A stretch of DNA of 64,000 nucleotides from Arcanobacterium urinimassiliense (GTDB lineage Bacteria; Actinomycetota; Actinomycetes; Actinomycetales; Actinomycetaceae), in assembly GCF_900119495.1 (NCBI RefSeq), contig NZ_LT632435.1, forward strand, positions 134,998 to 198,997. The letters are read 5' to 3'. The translations under genes and the position numbers were made by a program. Under the pieces are notes generated by a model. The model was not told where the DNA came from, ran no database searches, and saw only the letters and a program-made list of their open reading frames with translations. Numbering within the stretch: position 1 is the first letter of the stretch; the number at the start of each line of letters is the position of its first letter. Positions 49,534 through 58,318 of this stretch are shown here, piece after piece.

Positions 49534-52512
49534 TTATTCGGCATTTTCTCTTTTCCGCTGATAGCGGGTGATGCCAGTACCAAGTCCAGCTGTCAACAAG
49601 CCGAGAGAGAGCAGACCAGTCAAAGCTACGCCAGTCTTTGCTAAACCAGATTTAGCATTGTTGGAAGCGCCAGGCTGCATCTTATCGCTCTGGGTACCAG
49701 CCTGGGAGCCAGATTGATTATCTGGGTTTGGCTGAGGTTGAGGCTGGGGTTGAGGTTGCGGATCCGGGTTCGGATTTGGATTTGGATCCGGGTTCGGATT
49801 TGGATTTGGATCCGGGTTCGGATTTGGATTTGGATTCGGATTTGGATTTGGATTCGGGTTCGGATTCGGGTTTGGATCCGGGTTCGGATTCGGGTTCGGA
49901 TTCGGATTCGGCTCCGGCTCTGGATCCTTCTTCTCTGCCTTCGGCAAGGTCACTGGCTGTGAAACAGCTGAACTAGAAATAGCATCCATTATAGAGGTGG
50001 AAAGGTAGCGTGCAGTTACTTTAGCTTCAGAATTGGCTTCTGCTTCTTCTTTTGTAAGTTGCAACTGTGCTTTTCCGTTTTCTAATGCTACTGGAGCGCC
50101 GAGAGCAGTTCCGCTTTGTAATGCCGCTGGAGCATTAGCTGCAGCCCTGCTTTGTAGCGCTGCGGGAGCATTGGATGCAGCTTGTTCGATGTAGAACTGT
50201 ACTGTTCCAATCGCTGTCCGGTTATCGTTCGCAGCACCAGCTACTCCTGCATTCGCCTTTACTTCAGCAGTTATAGTTACGCTTCCATTTTCCGCCTTTA
50301 CTGGCGCACTTAAAGTAACTTCTGACTCAGGCAGCTTGTGCTCAGTCTTATAAGAGATATTGCTATCGGGTACATTATCTTCATCGCTGCTCATAGAATT
50401 GATTACATCTCTGAGCTTGCTGGTAAGGAGGAAGCCCATTTGCCCTTCGTCAAAAAGACTGGGGGTAGGAGCGGGTTGCCCTTGCTCATTCTTCGCCTTG
50501 GGATCTCCCATCAATGCTTTATTGAGGATTCCAGAGAGAATATTGCCCGTCATATTAGGCATATCAATGCCCATTACTGCATAAGGCAATTTATCGAGAG
50601 TACCAGTGAGAGTTTGATATACCCAACCATTATCATTTACTAACTTCGGCAGTAACTTGGAAAGATTTATCGGGAAGCCAGCCAGATTCACCTTTCCAGG
50701 TGCTTCATTGAAGGTAATAAGTGGCTGAGTACCTTCTCGATAAGGGAGAGTCTGCTTATTAGTGGTGTCATAGGCTTTGATATTGGTAAGCTCATTCATC
50801 TGGATATTTTTACCAAGTGCCTGAATTACCGGATAGAGATTATCCCCATCTATAGCCGTTTTAACTATTTTCTTTATGACCGTACTATTTTGGGCGTTAT
50901 CTTTTACTTCCTTGAACCAAGCAGGCATTTCGGCGACTTTTTCATTTTCATCTCCGCGCAGATTCAACTGATAAACCGCAGTAGCAAAATCTTCTACGGT
51001 CTTTTCATAGTTGTTTTCGTCTAGAGCTAATTTCGTCGTCATTACCTTGTTAATGAAATTCGTAATAGCTTTCTCCGTATCGGCATCTATCTTCCCGTTC
51101 GCGGTGGCGCGATCAATGCCTTTAATGAGTCCATCTACTATGTATTCCGCAGCTTCTGAATGGAGATCAATAAACTTCAATTGCCCGTCTAGCAATGTCG
51201 AAGTATCAACCTTTTCTAGCTGTCCCTTTAATAAGGCGAACGCCATAGTCTTAAGATCAGTGCCGCTCATATTCATGGGCTTCACGATATTCAGATATTG
51301 CTCGAGCCCGCCGGCTGCTTTAATTCCAGCTGCGTGCTTGTTGAGGAAAGAAATAGCGAAAGTACTTACTAATTCTTTAGAAATCCGATTTTGCGGGCTA
51401 TTTTTCGCATACTCAGTCAGATTTGGAATTGTCTGGGTTTTTCCTTTTACATCTGTGAAACTGATATTGGTCAGCCCGGTATCTTCCATGAATACTTTTC
51501 CGGTTAAAGTACTCTCCACCTTGCTTCCGTCCGTGGTGCTACGCGTGATATCCACTTGCCGCATGGGATTCGGATAGGTGAGCAAAGAACCAGTTTCAAT
51601 ATCTACGAGGCGGTTTCCAGCCTTCGTCGTCATTTCCGATACGTCATTAGTGTGTGCATGACCCGTAAATACATAATTTATTCCTGCATTTGCTAGGTTT
51701 GTGGCCACTGACTTGTAGTTATCTATTAAATACATAGGCAGTACTTTTGGCTGTGCTGAGAAATGAGGCACCCAGCCATGATGGCCGAAAGCTATTACGA
51801 CGTCGCCGCGATCCTTCGCAGTTTTAGCTTGTTGAGTGATCCAGGTCTGCAGCTTCTTATCGATAGCTCCAGAAACTTCATTCTCCGGTAAGTACTTTCC
51901 AGAATCTACAGCAATGATGGTGTATCCCGGGGCGGGGCGAGCCACATAGGAAAGTTCACCAGCCACATCTGGCCCGGGGGCACTTCCGGGCGATTCAAAG
52001 CGCTCAATTACTGAATCGTCATTGTAGATATCCTTGTAAATTTCTTGGAAATCTTTAGCAGTGGTGGGGGTGGCAGTTTCATTAGAGAAACTTACGCCAT
52101 GCTTGTTGTTTATATCGTGATTACCATTGATAACGTACACTTCGCTGCCTGGTAAAGCTTGCTTTATTTTTGCTAAACCAGCTGCCACTACTTTATGACT
52201 TTCCTGCTCGCCGTCTTTCGTAAGATCGCCGGATATAAGTACTACATTGGGCTTTTCTTTAATTACCCGATTTACGGCGGCGTTATAAATTGCTTCTGAT
52301 TCAGTGATAAGTTTGCGATCTGAATCAAGAACCTTCGCATATTCTGGAGTGTCAGCAATTAGGCTGTGCTCCAGTACATGCGTATCGGAAAGGGAAATTA
52401 CAGATATTTTATCTGCGGAGGGCGCTTCTGCAAATGCTGCACTAGGCACTAGCGCGGCAGTAGCAAGTGAAAGCACTGCTGCACTAGAGAAGGCAATTTT
52501 CCATCTAGACAT
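49534..52512 (-). CDS. Secreted, sortase-anchored metallophosphoesterase (LAKTG signal)
   Basis: A 992-residue cell-surface hydrolase. From the ATG at 52512 (AGGA 6 bases upstream) it has a signal peptide (about 1-28, ending AAFA). A calcineurin-like phosphoesterase domain (about 34-360) follows, with SLSDTH (41-45), ISGDLTKDG, INGNHDINN, FGHHG and TGHAHTND supplying the metal ligands. A long helical region is followed by an Ala-rich segment with APAALQS repeats, and then a roughly 65-residue Pro-Asn/Asp/Gln dipeptide wall-spanning stretch (DNA about 49730-49920). It ends with LAKTG (about 957), a hydrophobic span and RKRE. LAXTG is the class E sortase motif; a SrtE is encoded at 39250. The upstream frame to 52695 is unlikely to be translated. 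Confidence 0.9.
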   Translation of the reverse strand: MSRWKIAFSSAAVLSLATAALVPSAAFAEAPSADKISVISLSDTHVLEHSLIADTPEYAKVLDSDRKLITESEAIYNAAVNRVIKEKPNVVLISGDLTKDGEQESHKVVAAGLAKIKQALPGSEVYVINGNHDINNKHGVSFSNETATPTTAKDFQEIYKDIYNDDSVIERFESPGSAPGPDVAGELSYVARPAPGYTIIAVDSGKYLPENEVSGAIDKKLQTWITQQAKTAKDRGDVVIAFGHHGWVPHFSAQPKVLPMYLIDNYKSVATNLANAGINYVFTGHAHTNDVSEMTTKAGNRLVDIETGSLLTYPNPMRQVDITRSTTDGSKVESTLTGKVFMEDTGLTNISFTDVKGKTQTIPNLTEYAKNSPQNRISKELVSTFAISFLNKHAAGIKAAGGLEQYLNIVKPMNMSGTDLKTMAFALLKGQLEKVDTSTLLDGQLKFIDLHSEAAEYIVDGLIKGIDRATANGKIDADTEKAITNFINKVMTTKLALDENNYEKTVEDFATAVYQLNLRGDENEKVAEMPAWFKEVKDNAQNSTVIKKIVKTAIDGDNLYPVIQALGKNIQMNELTNIKAYDTTNKQTLPYREGTQPLITFNEAPGKVNLAGFPINLSKLLPKLVNDNGWVYQTLTGTLDKLPYAVMGIDMPNMTGNILSGILNKALMGDPKAKNEQGQPAPTPSLFDEGQMGFLLTSKLRDVINSMSSDEDNVPDSNISYKTEHKLPESEVTLSAPVKAENGSVTITAEVKANAGVAGAANDNRTAIGTVQFYIEQAASNAPAALQSRAAANAPAALQSGTALGAPVALENGKAQLQLTKEEAEANSEAKVTARYLSTSIMDAISSSAVSQPVTLPKAEKKDPEPEPNPNPNPNPNPDPNPNPNPNPNPNPNPNPNPNPDPNPNPNPDPNPNPNPDPQPQPQPQPQPNPDNQSGSQAGTQSDKMQPGASNNAKSGLAKTGVALTGLLSLGLLTAGLGTGITRYQRKRENAE

Positions 52513-52862
52513 TACTATTCCTAATCTCTCTCTATTCTTTTTTAATGCGCTTATTTTTAGTAATGGAAAGTAGTTAGCGAAAAGCGTAAAGCCTATCTCC
52601 CCACATTGGGAGATTTTCGCTAACCGGAGCCATTTAAGTAAATCTGCCTCTACTCGATCGGTACTTCGTTGATACCGGCAAAGTAGAGGTGTCACGCAAA
52701 TTACTTGTACCTAGTATATGTCACTTATGCTTAGTAAGTGTGTGAAAAATGTAAAATCAAAGTAAAATTCACTCTAATAACTGCTTTGTAACGACATTTA
52801 ATGTAATAAACATCTAACATCGTAACTACTGTAGCCACTGCATTATTAGAAATTTTAAGTAT
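52513..52862. other. 350-base gap with candidate regulatory region of the metallophosphoesterase gene
   Basis: No gene seen. On the minus strand a TATACT hexamer (52718-52713) is preceded by a small perfect inverted repeat, CACTTA (52722-52727) and TAAGTG (52735-52740) with a 7-base spacer, at the place where a repressor site or -35 region would be. The left-hand ~200 bases would form a long 5' leader. The right part is strongly AT-rich. Confidence 0.35.
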
Positions 52863-53669
52863 TTAAGATAACTGGAGAGTGGTAGATACAAAAATAAAAA
52901 CGCTAATTGTAAATAATAAGGCACTGAAGCTGTAGGTGAGAGTGGAATCTCGGAGCGATTTGGTGATTCTTCCTCCGAAAATCCCTCCTAGCATAGAGCC
53001 AGCGGCGAAAATAAGGGTAAGAGGGATATCCAGGCTTAAATTAGTACCGAGGCGGCCTGCTAACCCGAGTGCGGAAGTAATTACCATTACGAGTAAAGAA
53101 GTAGCGGTAGCAGTAGGCATGGGAAAGCCTAAAGAAAAAATTAGAATTGGCACCACTACTACGCCGCCGCCGATTCCGAAAAAGCCGGTGAGTAGTCCGG
53201 TGCCGGTAGCGGCAAGAAAGACGATGTACAGAGGCCGGCGCGGTGCAGGATGAGTAGCAGTAGCTGGTGCGCTTTTTGAGTTTTTCGTGGTTGGTGTGGT
53301 TCTTTCGGTGCGGCGCATTGTTTGAGCTCGGCGCAGCATCACTATGGCAATCACTATTAAGAGTAGTGAAAAACTGTAAAGCAAAATCTGGCTGGAGATT
53401 AGTAGATTAAGGCGCGCTCCGGCTACTGCTCCGAGCAGCGTCAAGAAACCGAAGCTGAGGCCTTCGCGCCAGCGCACTTGCTCGCGGCGCGTCAATAAAG
53501 CTACGAAAGACGTGAGCCCCACGATAATGAGCGATTCAGCGGCGGCGGCGTGAGGAGATTGGGAAAGTAAGTAGATGAGTACTGGGATTGAGAGAATTCC
53601 ACCTCCCGCTCCGAGTGCTCCTACCACGAGACCGATAAATATGCCGATGCCGGCAGCTAAAAGAACCAT
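52863..53669 (-). CDS. TauE/SafE-family sulfite/anion exporter
   Basis: Polytopic permease, 268 residues with about eight membrane spans in two halves. Each half starts with the family glycine-rich motif: GIFIGLVVGALGAGGGILSIPVLIYLL (about 8-34) and GLLTGFFGIGGGVVVVPILIFSLGFP (about 157-182). The charged segment between halves is short. Members export sulfite, sulfoacetate or related C1/C2 anions; the substrate here is unknown. It is divergent from gpmA with a 119-base gap. Confidence 0.92.
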   Translation of the reverse strand: MVLLAAGIGIFIGLVVGALGAGGGILSIPVLIYLLSQSPHAAAAESLIIVGLTSFVALLTRREQVRWREGLSFGFLTLLGAVAGARLNLLISSQILLYSFSLLLIVIAIVMLRRAQTMRRTERTTPTTKNSKSAPATATHPAPRRPLYIVFLAATGTGLLTGFFGIGGGVVVVPILIFSLGFPMPTATATSLLVMVITSALGLAGRLGTNLSLDIPLTLIFAAGSMLGGIFGGRITKSLRDSTLTYSFSALLFTISVFIFVSTTLQLS

Positions 53670-53788
53670 AGTCTCCAGCTTAATGGCTTCTTAGTAGTGC
53701 CGCTGTGGATGTGAGGGAGAAGAAATTGCTAGTATGGAGATGGTGCGCTTTGCGCATTCCCGAAAAATATTCGAGATGAGGGAAAAAT

Positions 53789-54529
53789 ATGACGTATAAA
53801 TTGATTTTGATGCGCCACGGGCAGAGTGAGTGGAACGCAAAAAATCTTTTCACCGGCTGGGTGGATGTAGCTCTTTCCGAGCAGGGTGAAAAAGAAGCCG
53901 TACACGGAGGTAAATTGCTGAAAGAGGCAGGTATTCTGCCGGATATTTTGCACACCTCCTTGCTGCGGCGGGCGATTTCCACCGCTAATCTGGCCTTGAA
54001 CGCGGCAGATCGGCACTGGATTCCGGTGCGGAGAAATTGGCGGCTTAACGAGCGGCATTACGGAGCTCTCCAGGGTAAGAACAAGAAAGAGATCCGGGAA
54101 GAGTACGGAGAAGAGCAGTTTATGCAATGGCGGCGTTCTTATGATGTGCCGCCGCCAGAGATTGCGGCTGGTTCGGAATTTTCCCAGGATCAGGATGTGC
54201 GCTATGCCGGAGAGCCGATTCCAGCTACGGAGTGCTTGAAAGACGTGCTTGCGCGCTTGCTTCCGTATTGGGAAGAGGCAATTGTGCCAGATCTCAAGTC
54301 CGGTAAGACGGTGATGATTGCGGCGCACGGGAATTCCTTGCGGGCAATTGTGAAGCATCTGGATAATATCTCCGATGATGAAATTTCTGCTCTAAATATT
54401 CCTACCGGAATTCCGCTTTACTACGAGCTGGATGAAGATACGCTCCAGCCGATAAAAGCTGGCGGTACCTATTTGGATCCGGAAGCAGCTAAGGCAGCTA
54501 TTGAAGCAGTAGCTAATCAAGGAAAATAG
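53789..54529 (+). CDS. gpmA: 2,3-bisphosphoglycerate-dependent phosphoglycerate mutase
   Basis: Glycolytic enzyme interconverting 3- and 2-phosphoglycerate. The 246 residues contain the phosphohistidine motif [24 protein letters not shown] (about 6-29), [26 protein letters not shown] (about 85-99), and the second histidine in [17 protein letters not shown] (about 178-194). GAGGG lies upstream of the ATG. A strong terminator follows within 45 bases, so it is a single-gene unit. Confidence 0.97.
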   Translation: MTYKLILMRHGQSEWNAKNLFTGWVDVALSEQGEKEAVHGGKLLKEAGILPDILHTSLLRRAISTANLALNAADRHWIPVRRNWRLNERHYGALQGKNKKEIREEYGEEQFMQWRRSYDVPPPEIAAGSEFSQDQDVRYAGEPIPATECLKDVLARLLPYWEEAIVPDLKSGKTVMIAAHGNSLRAIVKHLDNISDDEISALNIPTGIPLYYELDEDTLQPIKAGGTYLDPEAAKAAIEAVANQGK

Positions 54530-54571
54530 CAGTAACTGATGCGGGAAATCTAAATTTTCCGATTTGACGGT

Positions 54572-54597
54572 GAGGCGGGCAGCTAGCTGCCCGCCTC
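54572..54597 (+). terminator. Rho-independent terminator of gpmA
   Basis: Perfect 26-base palindrome (arms GAGGCGGGCAGCT and its complement) followed directly by ATTTTTT. The outer ten bases of the stem are identical to those of the palindrome at 2334-2365. Confidence 0.93.
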
Positions 54598-54813
54598 ATT
54601 TTTTGAAATGAAATCGCGTTTTTATCTGAAATATCTAGCTCTTTTAGGAAAACGGCTCGCGCCAGAATTACAGAACTCCCAGCTTAACCTCGGCACTGCA
54701 GAGAAGGGCGCGGTTTCGGTTACAACTTGGTAAGTGAATAAGATTACGCCCCTGCCTTAAGGGTCTGCTTTTGGTAGAATAGAGGCCTAGCGAGGGAAAG
54801 AGCGAAGCAAATA

Positions 54814-55356
54814 ATGAAATTCAAAACCGGCGACACTGTAATCTATCCACACCATGGAGCAGCTTGTATCGAGGAGATTTCGGAAAAGAATTTTCGCGGT
54901 AAAAAGAGAATGTATTTGAAGCTGCGGATTCTAAATGGTGATTTAGTAATCCAGGTGCCAGAAGATTCTTTAGCAGAAGTGGGCGTACGCGAAGTATCCA
55001 ATGATGAAGAGTTGGAACGGGTATTTGATGTTTTGCGGGAAGAAGATGTAGAAGAGCCATCTAACTGGTCGCGCCGATATAAGGCGAATGGCGAAAAACT
55101 CACTTCTGGAGATGTAAATAAAGTGGCAGAAGTAGTGCGAGATTTGACGCGCCGCGATCATGATCGCGGGCTTTCTGCCGGTGAAAAACGGATGCTTACG
55201 CAAGCGCGGGAAATTCTTGGCTCGGAAGTGGCCTTAGCGCGTGGCTTAGACGGCAACGAAGCAGATATTTTGCTAGATGAAATAATGGGATTCGCGCCGG
55301 CAGAAGAATCGGCAGAATCTTCTGAGTCTGCGGAATCTGCAGAATCTGCTGAGTAG
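54814..55356 (+). CDS. carD: CarD-family transcription regulator
   Basis: RNA polymerase-binding protein that stabilises open complexes, notably at rRNA promoters. The 180 residues have the RNAP-interaction domain (FKTGDTVIYPHHGAACIEEI, about 3-22, through about 55). The DNA-binding helical domain follows with the conserved Trp in EPSNWSRRYKANGEKL (about 80-95), RDLTRRDHDRGLSAGEKRML and LDEIMG. The last ~20 residues form a Ser-Ala-Glu repeat tail (ESAESSESAE) not typical of CarD. A TAGAAT at about 54775 may be the -10. ispD begins 3 bases after its stop, the usual actinobacterial carD-ispD-ispF order. Confidence 0.96.
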   Translation: MKFKTGDTVIYPHHGAACIEEISEKNFRGKKRMYLKLRILNGDLVIQVPEDSLAEVGVREVSNDEELERVFDVLREEDVEEPSNWSRRYKANGEKLTSGDVNKVAEVVRDLTRRDHDRGLSAGEKRMLTQAREILGSEVALARGLDGNEADILLDEIMGFAPAEESAESSESAESAESAE

Positions 55357-55359
55357 TCT

Positions 55360-56061
55360 ATGGACGTCGCCGGAATAATACCGGGAGCTGGTTCAGGGAG
55401 TCGGCTGGGAGCCGATATTCCGAAAGCCTTAGTACCTTTGGCGGGAAAACCGTTAATAGTGTGGGCGATATTGCGTATGCAAGAGGCAGGGATTTCGCAT
55501 ATCACTGTAGCGGCACCCGCTAATTTTATGGCAGATTTTCAAAAAACTTTAGCTGGCTGCGGAGAAAATATTTCGATAGTGGTAGGGGGAGCTACTCGCC
55601 AAGAATCAGTAGCGCGCGCTCTTGCCGAGATAGAAAGTGAGCTAGTACTTATTCACGATGCAGCGCGCCCGCTTACGCCAGTTTCAGTAATAAATAGGGT
55701 GTTGGCGGCCTTGCGAGCGGGTGCGCCCGGAGTAATTCCGGTGCTACCAGTGGTGGATACGATTAAGCAGGCGTTGGCGGGAGAAGCGGCTGGGCAAGAG
55801 ATAGTAGCTGCCACTTTAGAGCGTTCTCAATTGCGCGCGGTGCAAACTCCCCAAGGTTTTCAGGTAGATTTGCTGCGGCAGGCGCACGCCCGCCGGCAAG
55901 CACTGGGTGATTCCAGTGCCTCTGACGATAGCTTGCTTTTAGAAGAGCTAGGTGAGCGAGTAGTAATGGTGCCGGGAGCTCCCGAATCCTTAAAAATAAC
56001 TACTCCTTTTGATTTGGCGGTGGCTGAGTTAATGGCCAGCTTAGGTGGAGATAATAAATAG
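55360..56061 (+). CDS. ispD: 2-C-methyl-D-erythritol 4-phosphate cytidylyltransferase
   Basis: Third step of the MEP isoprenoid pathway. The 233 residues contain the nucleotidyltransferase P-loop-like IIPGAGSGSRLGADIPKALVPLAGKPL (about 6-32), VLIHDAARPLTP (about 94-105) and the C-terminal QTPQGFQVDLLRQAH and SDDSLLLEELGERV regions. It starts 3 bases after carD and has a poor ribosome site of its own, so reinitiation after carD is likely. ispF follows 80 bases downstream. Confidence 0.96.
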   Translation: MDVAGIIPGAGSGSRLGADIPKALVPLAGKPLIVWAILRMQEAGISHITVAAPANFMADFQKTLAGCGENISIVVGGATRQESVARALAEIESELVLIHDAARPLTPVSVINRVLAALRAGAPGVIPVLPVVDTIKQALAGEAAGQEIVAATLERSQLRAVQTPQGFQVDLLRQAHARRQALGDSSASDDSLLLEELGERVVMVPGAPESLKITTPFDLAVAELMASLGGDNK

Positions 56062-56141
56062 GAATCGATTCGGTGATAAGGCTAGCTAGGCTAGAGATAA
56101 ATATCAGCCAGTTTAAAAATAGATAGCGGGATAGAGGCAAG

Positions 56142-56627
56142 ATGGAAATAGCAGATATGCGCGTAGGCATCGGTGTAGATGCGCATGCGTATCGAGCAGA
56201 TAAAAAGACACCTCTTCATTTAGCAGCTTTAGAGTGGCCTGATGAAATAGCTTTAGCTGGGCATTCCGATGCCGATGTAGCTGCCCATGCGGCTTGTGAT
56301 GCACTTTTAAGTGCCAGTGGCTGCGGAGATTTAGGAAGCGTCTTTGGCACCTCTCGCCCGGAGTGGAAAAACGCTGCGGGAGCAGCTCTCTTAGCAGAAA
56401 CGCTGCGTATTCTGCGGCAGGCCGGTTGGCAGGTGCAAAATATCAGTATTCAGATTATCGGTGAACGCCCGCGTTTTGCTCCGCGTAAAGCGGAGGCAGA
56501 GCAAAAGTTGCAGGAAATAGTGGGCGCGCCAGTGAGTATTACTGCCACTACTACCGACCATTTAGGATTTACCGGTAGAGCAGAAGGGCTCGCAGCGATA
56601 GCTACGGCTCTCATCTACCGCGCGTAG
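56142..56627 (+). CDS. ispF: 2-C-methyl-D-erythritol 2,4-cyclodiphosphate synthase
   Basis: Fifth step of the MEP pathway; a zinc-dependent trimer. The 161 residues include the metal ligands in GIGVDAHAY (Asp and His, about 9-17) and [19 protein letters not shown] (about 40-58), then [14 protein letters not shown]. The C-terminal [26 protein letters not shown] is diagnostic. The ATG has GAGG upstream; a second ATG at 56157 would also keep all motifs. IspD and IspF are separate genes here rather than fused. Confidence 0.97.
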   Translation: MEIADMRVGIGVDAHAYRADKKTPLHLAALEWPDEIALAGHSDADVAAHAACDALLSASGCGDLGSVFGTSRPEWKNAAGAALLAETLRILRQAGWQVQNISIQIIGERPRFAPRKAEAEQKLQEIVGAPVSITATTTDHLGFTGRAEGLAAIATALIYRA

Positions 56628-56635
56628 TGCTAGTT

Positions 56636-56715
56636 ACCTGCTAGCAAGTAAGTTTACCTGCTGGCAAGTAAGTAAATCTGCTGTTAAGTAAGCAAACCTG
56701 CCGGAAGCACGCAAA
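56636..56715. repeat. Four degenerate 20-bp tandem repeats
   Basis: Four consecutive units of exactly 20 bases (56636-56655, 56656-56675, 56676-56695, 56696-56715) start ACCTGCT/ATCTGCT/ACCTGCC. The first two differ at only 3 positions and the fourth is the most diverged. The array fills the gap between the convergent ispF and UMF1 genes and ends exactly at the last base before the UMF1 stop codon. Confidence 0.85.
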
Positions 56716-58119
56716 TTAGACTTCTTGATTCTTTACCGGCAGGAAAGATACCAGCCCTACTAGTAGCACTAAAGCAATACCAAGAATTCCGAAATAAGCA
56801 GTATCAGCTAAAGAGTTGCCCGTGATGGCTGCACCGATAGTGATCGCAGTGGAGTACATAAAGGGAGAAAGGAAGGAAACCGCGCGCCCAGTAGTGGCGT
56901 AAAGTCCAAAGATTTCTCCCTCGGTGCCTTTCGGCGCGATACGTGCCAGATAGGTACGGGAAGCAGATTGGGTCGGGCCTACGAATACGCAGAGTCCCAG
57001 CCCGAAGATCCAATAGATTTGCTTAGCGCTTAAACCCATAATTCCGGCATGGCCGATAAATACCATCATGCCCATTAGCACCATCGAGGTGACGGAGATG
57101 ATGATTACTTTGCGCGCGCCGAGAATGTCATCTAAGTAGCCGAAAGCGATGGTAGCAATACCGGCTACGAGGTTGGCTACGACTCCGAAAATGATCACTT
57201 CGCCGCCGGCGAATCCGAAGGCGGTGCCGGCAAGTACGGCGCCAAAAGTGAAGACGCCTGCTAAGCCGTCCCGATAGATAGCGGAAGAAATTAAGAACCA
57301 CACTACCGAGCGATCGACTTTCCAAATTTCTTTAATAGAACGGAAAAGCTGCTTATACGCGCCGATAATTCCCAGAGAAACGGTGCCCTTTTTCCGGGGC
57401 TTATCTTTCGCGATAAGCATGATAGGTGCGGAAAATACGAGCGTCCAGAGGGCAGCTATTAGCATAGATACCCGCACATTTAAGCCATTTTCGGAAGTTA
57501 CTCCAAACCAGCCAACTTCCGGATTTATGAAACCAACAAAGAGAATAAGTAGCAGCACTATGCCGCCCACATAGCCTAGCCCCCAACCGAAGCCGGAAAT
57601 TTTTCCTACATTCTTGCTATTAGAGATATCGGACAGCATGGCGTTATAAATTACTGACCCAGTTTCAAAGGCGATATTACCGGCAGCTAATAAGAAGAGC
57701 CCTAGCCACAGGCGCCCTTCATTCGGAGATACGAAGAAGAGAGCTGCCGTGATAAATACCGTTAAAAGAGTAGTGGTATTGAGCACGGTGGCTGATTTTC
57801 CAGAGCGGTCTACTGCCTGCCCCAAAGCGGGAGCAACTATTGCCACTAGTATGCCAGCTACTCCTAAAGCTAATCCCAGCTGGGCATTGGCGCTCTCTCC
57901 GAAAAGTTTTGGATTAGTTAAATACACCGAGAATACGAAAGTGGTGACTATGGCATTAAAAGCGGCAGACGCCCAATCCCAAAATCCCCACGCCCAGACT
58001 CGGCCGGTAAAAGTTTTTTCACGTTTTTTAGAGTTAGAAGCTGGAGACGGCGGATTCACAGACGAATTAGATATTTTTTCCGCATTGTTTCCTGCTTGTT
58101 CAGAAATATATTCGCTCAC
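56716..58119 (-). CDS. UMF1/Atg22-type MFS transporter
   Basis: Major facilitator permease of the UMF1 family, related to yeast vacuolar effluxer Atg22. The 467 residues have about 12 membrane spans. A Ser/Asn/Lys-rich N-terminus is followed by the characteristic VWAWGFWDWASAAFNAIVTTFVFSVYL (about 41-67), APALGQAVDRSG, FWDWAS-linked loops, and GPTQSASRTYLARIAPKGTEGEIFGLYATTGRA in the second half. The substrate is unknown. The start is a GTG with a weak site; it is divergent from cysS across a 199-base gap. It interrupts the otherwise rightward isoprenoid/cysS cluster. Confidence 0.9.
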   Translation of the reverse strand: MSEYISEQAGNNAEKISNSSVNPPSPASNSKKREKTFTGRVWAWGFWDWASAAFNAIVTTFVFSVYLTNPKLFGESANAQLGLALGVAGILVAIVAPALGQAVDRSGKSATVLNTTTLLTVFITAALFFVSPNEGRLWLGLFLLAAGNIAFETGSVIYNAMLSDISNSKNVGKISGFGWGLGYVGGIVLLLILFVGFINPEVGWFGVTSENGLNVRVSMLIAALWTLVFSAPIMLIAKDKPRKKGTVSLGIIGAYKQLFRSIKEIWKVDRSVVWFLISSAIYRDGLAGVFTFGAVLAGTAFGFAGGEVIIFGVVANLVAGIATIAFGYLDDILGARKVIIISVTSMVLMGMMVFIGHAGIMGLSAKQIYWIFGLGLCVFVGPTQSASRTYLARIAPKGTEGEIFGLYATTGRAVSFLSPFMYSTAITIGAAITGNSLADTAYFGILGIALVLLVGLVSFLPVKNQEV

Positions 58120-58190
58120 ACTATCTACACTACGTGGAATTTCTAAATAAAGCGCGGTTTTTTAAAAACTCTTTACAAATTGTTTACGTT

Positions 58191-58208
58191 GCGCAGCGTG
58201 TGCTGCGC
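58191..58208. repeat. GC-rich hairpin in the UMF1-cysS divergent gap
   Basis: GCGCAGC (58191-58197) and GCTGCGC (58202-58208) form a perfect stem with a 4-base loop, inside a GCGC-rich patch (58190-58240) that contrasts with its AT-rich surroundings. Nothing else is recognisable in the 199-base gap. Confidence 0.5.
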
Positions 58209-58318
58209 GGCGCGCTGAGCGTTGAGTGTGGCGCGCGCTGTTATTTTTACTGCACTATGCGCCACTCGCACGCATAAAAGTTTTCGCGCCCTTCCCTTCC
58301 ACAAGGTAGGCTTAGAGA

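Noticed and set aside
49714-49976. Long open frames on the plus strand opposite the Pro-Asn repeat, encoding Ile/Trp/Arg- or Asp/Ser-rich peptides.
   Set aside because: They are complements of the hexamer repeat of the surface protein, which has a signal peptide, catalytic motifs and sorting signal in its own frame.
52513-52695. 61-residue upstream extension of the metallophosphoesterase frame.
   Set aside because: It lacks a start with a ribosome site and would bury the clear signal peptide that begins at 52512.
56636-56715. Regular repeats suggested a short CRISPR array.
   Set aside because: Units are directly adjacent with no spacers, are only 20 bases and degenerate, and no cas gene is nearby.
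58150-58318. GC-rich leader of cysS examined for a T-box or other riboswitch.
   Set aside because: No T-box sequence or specifier loop seen; only a short GC hairpin.
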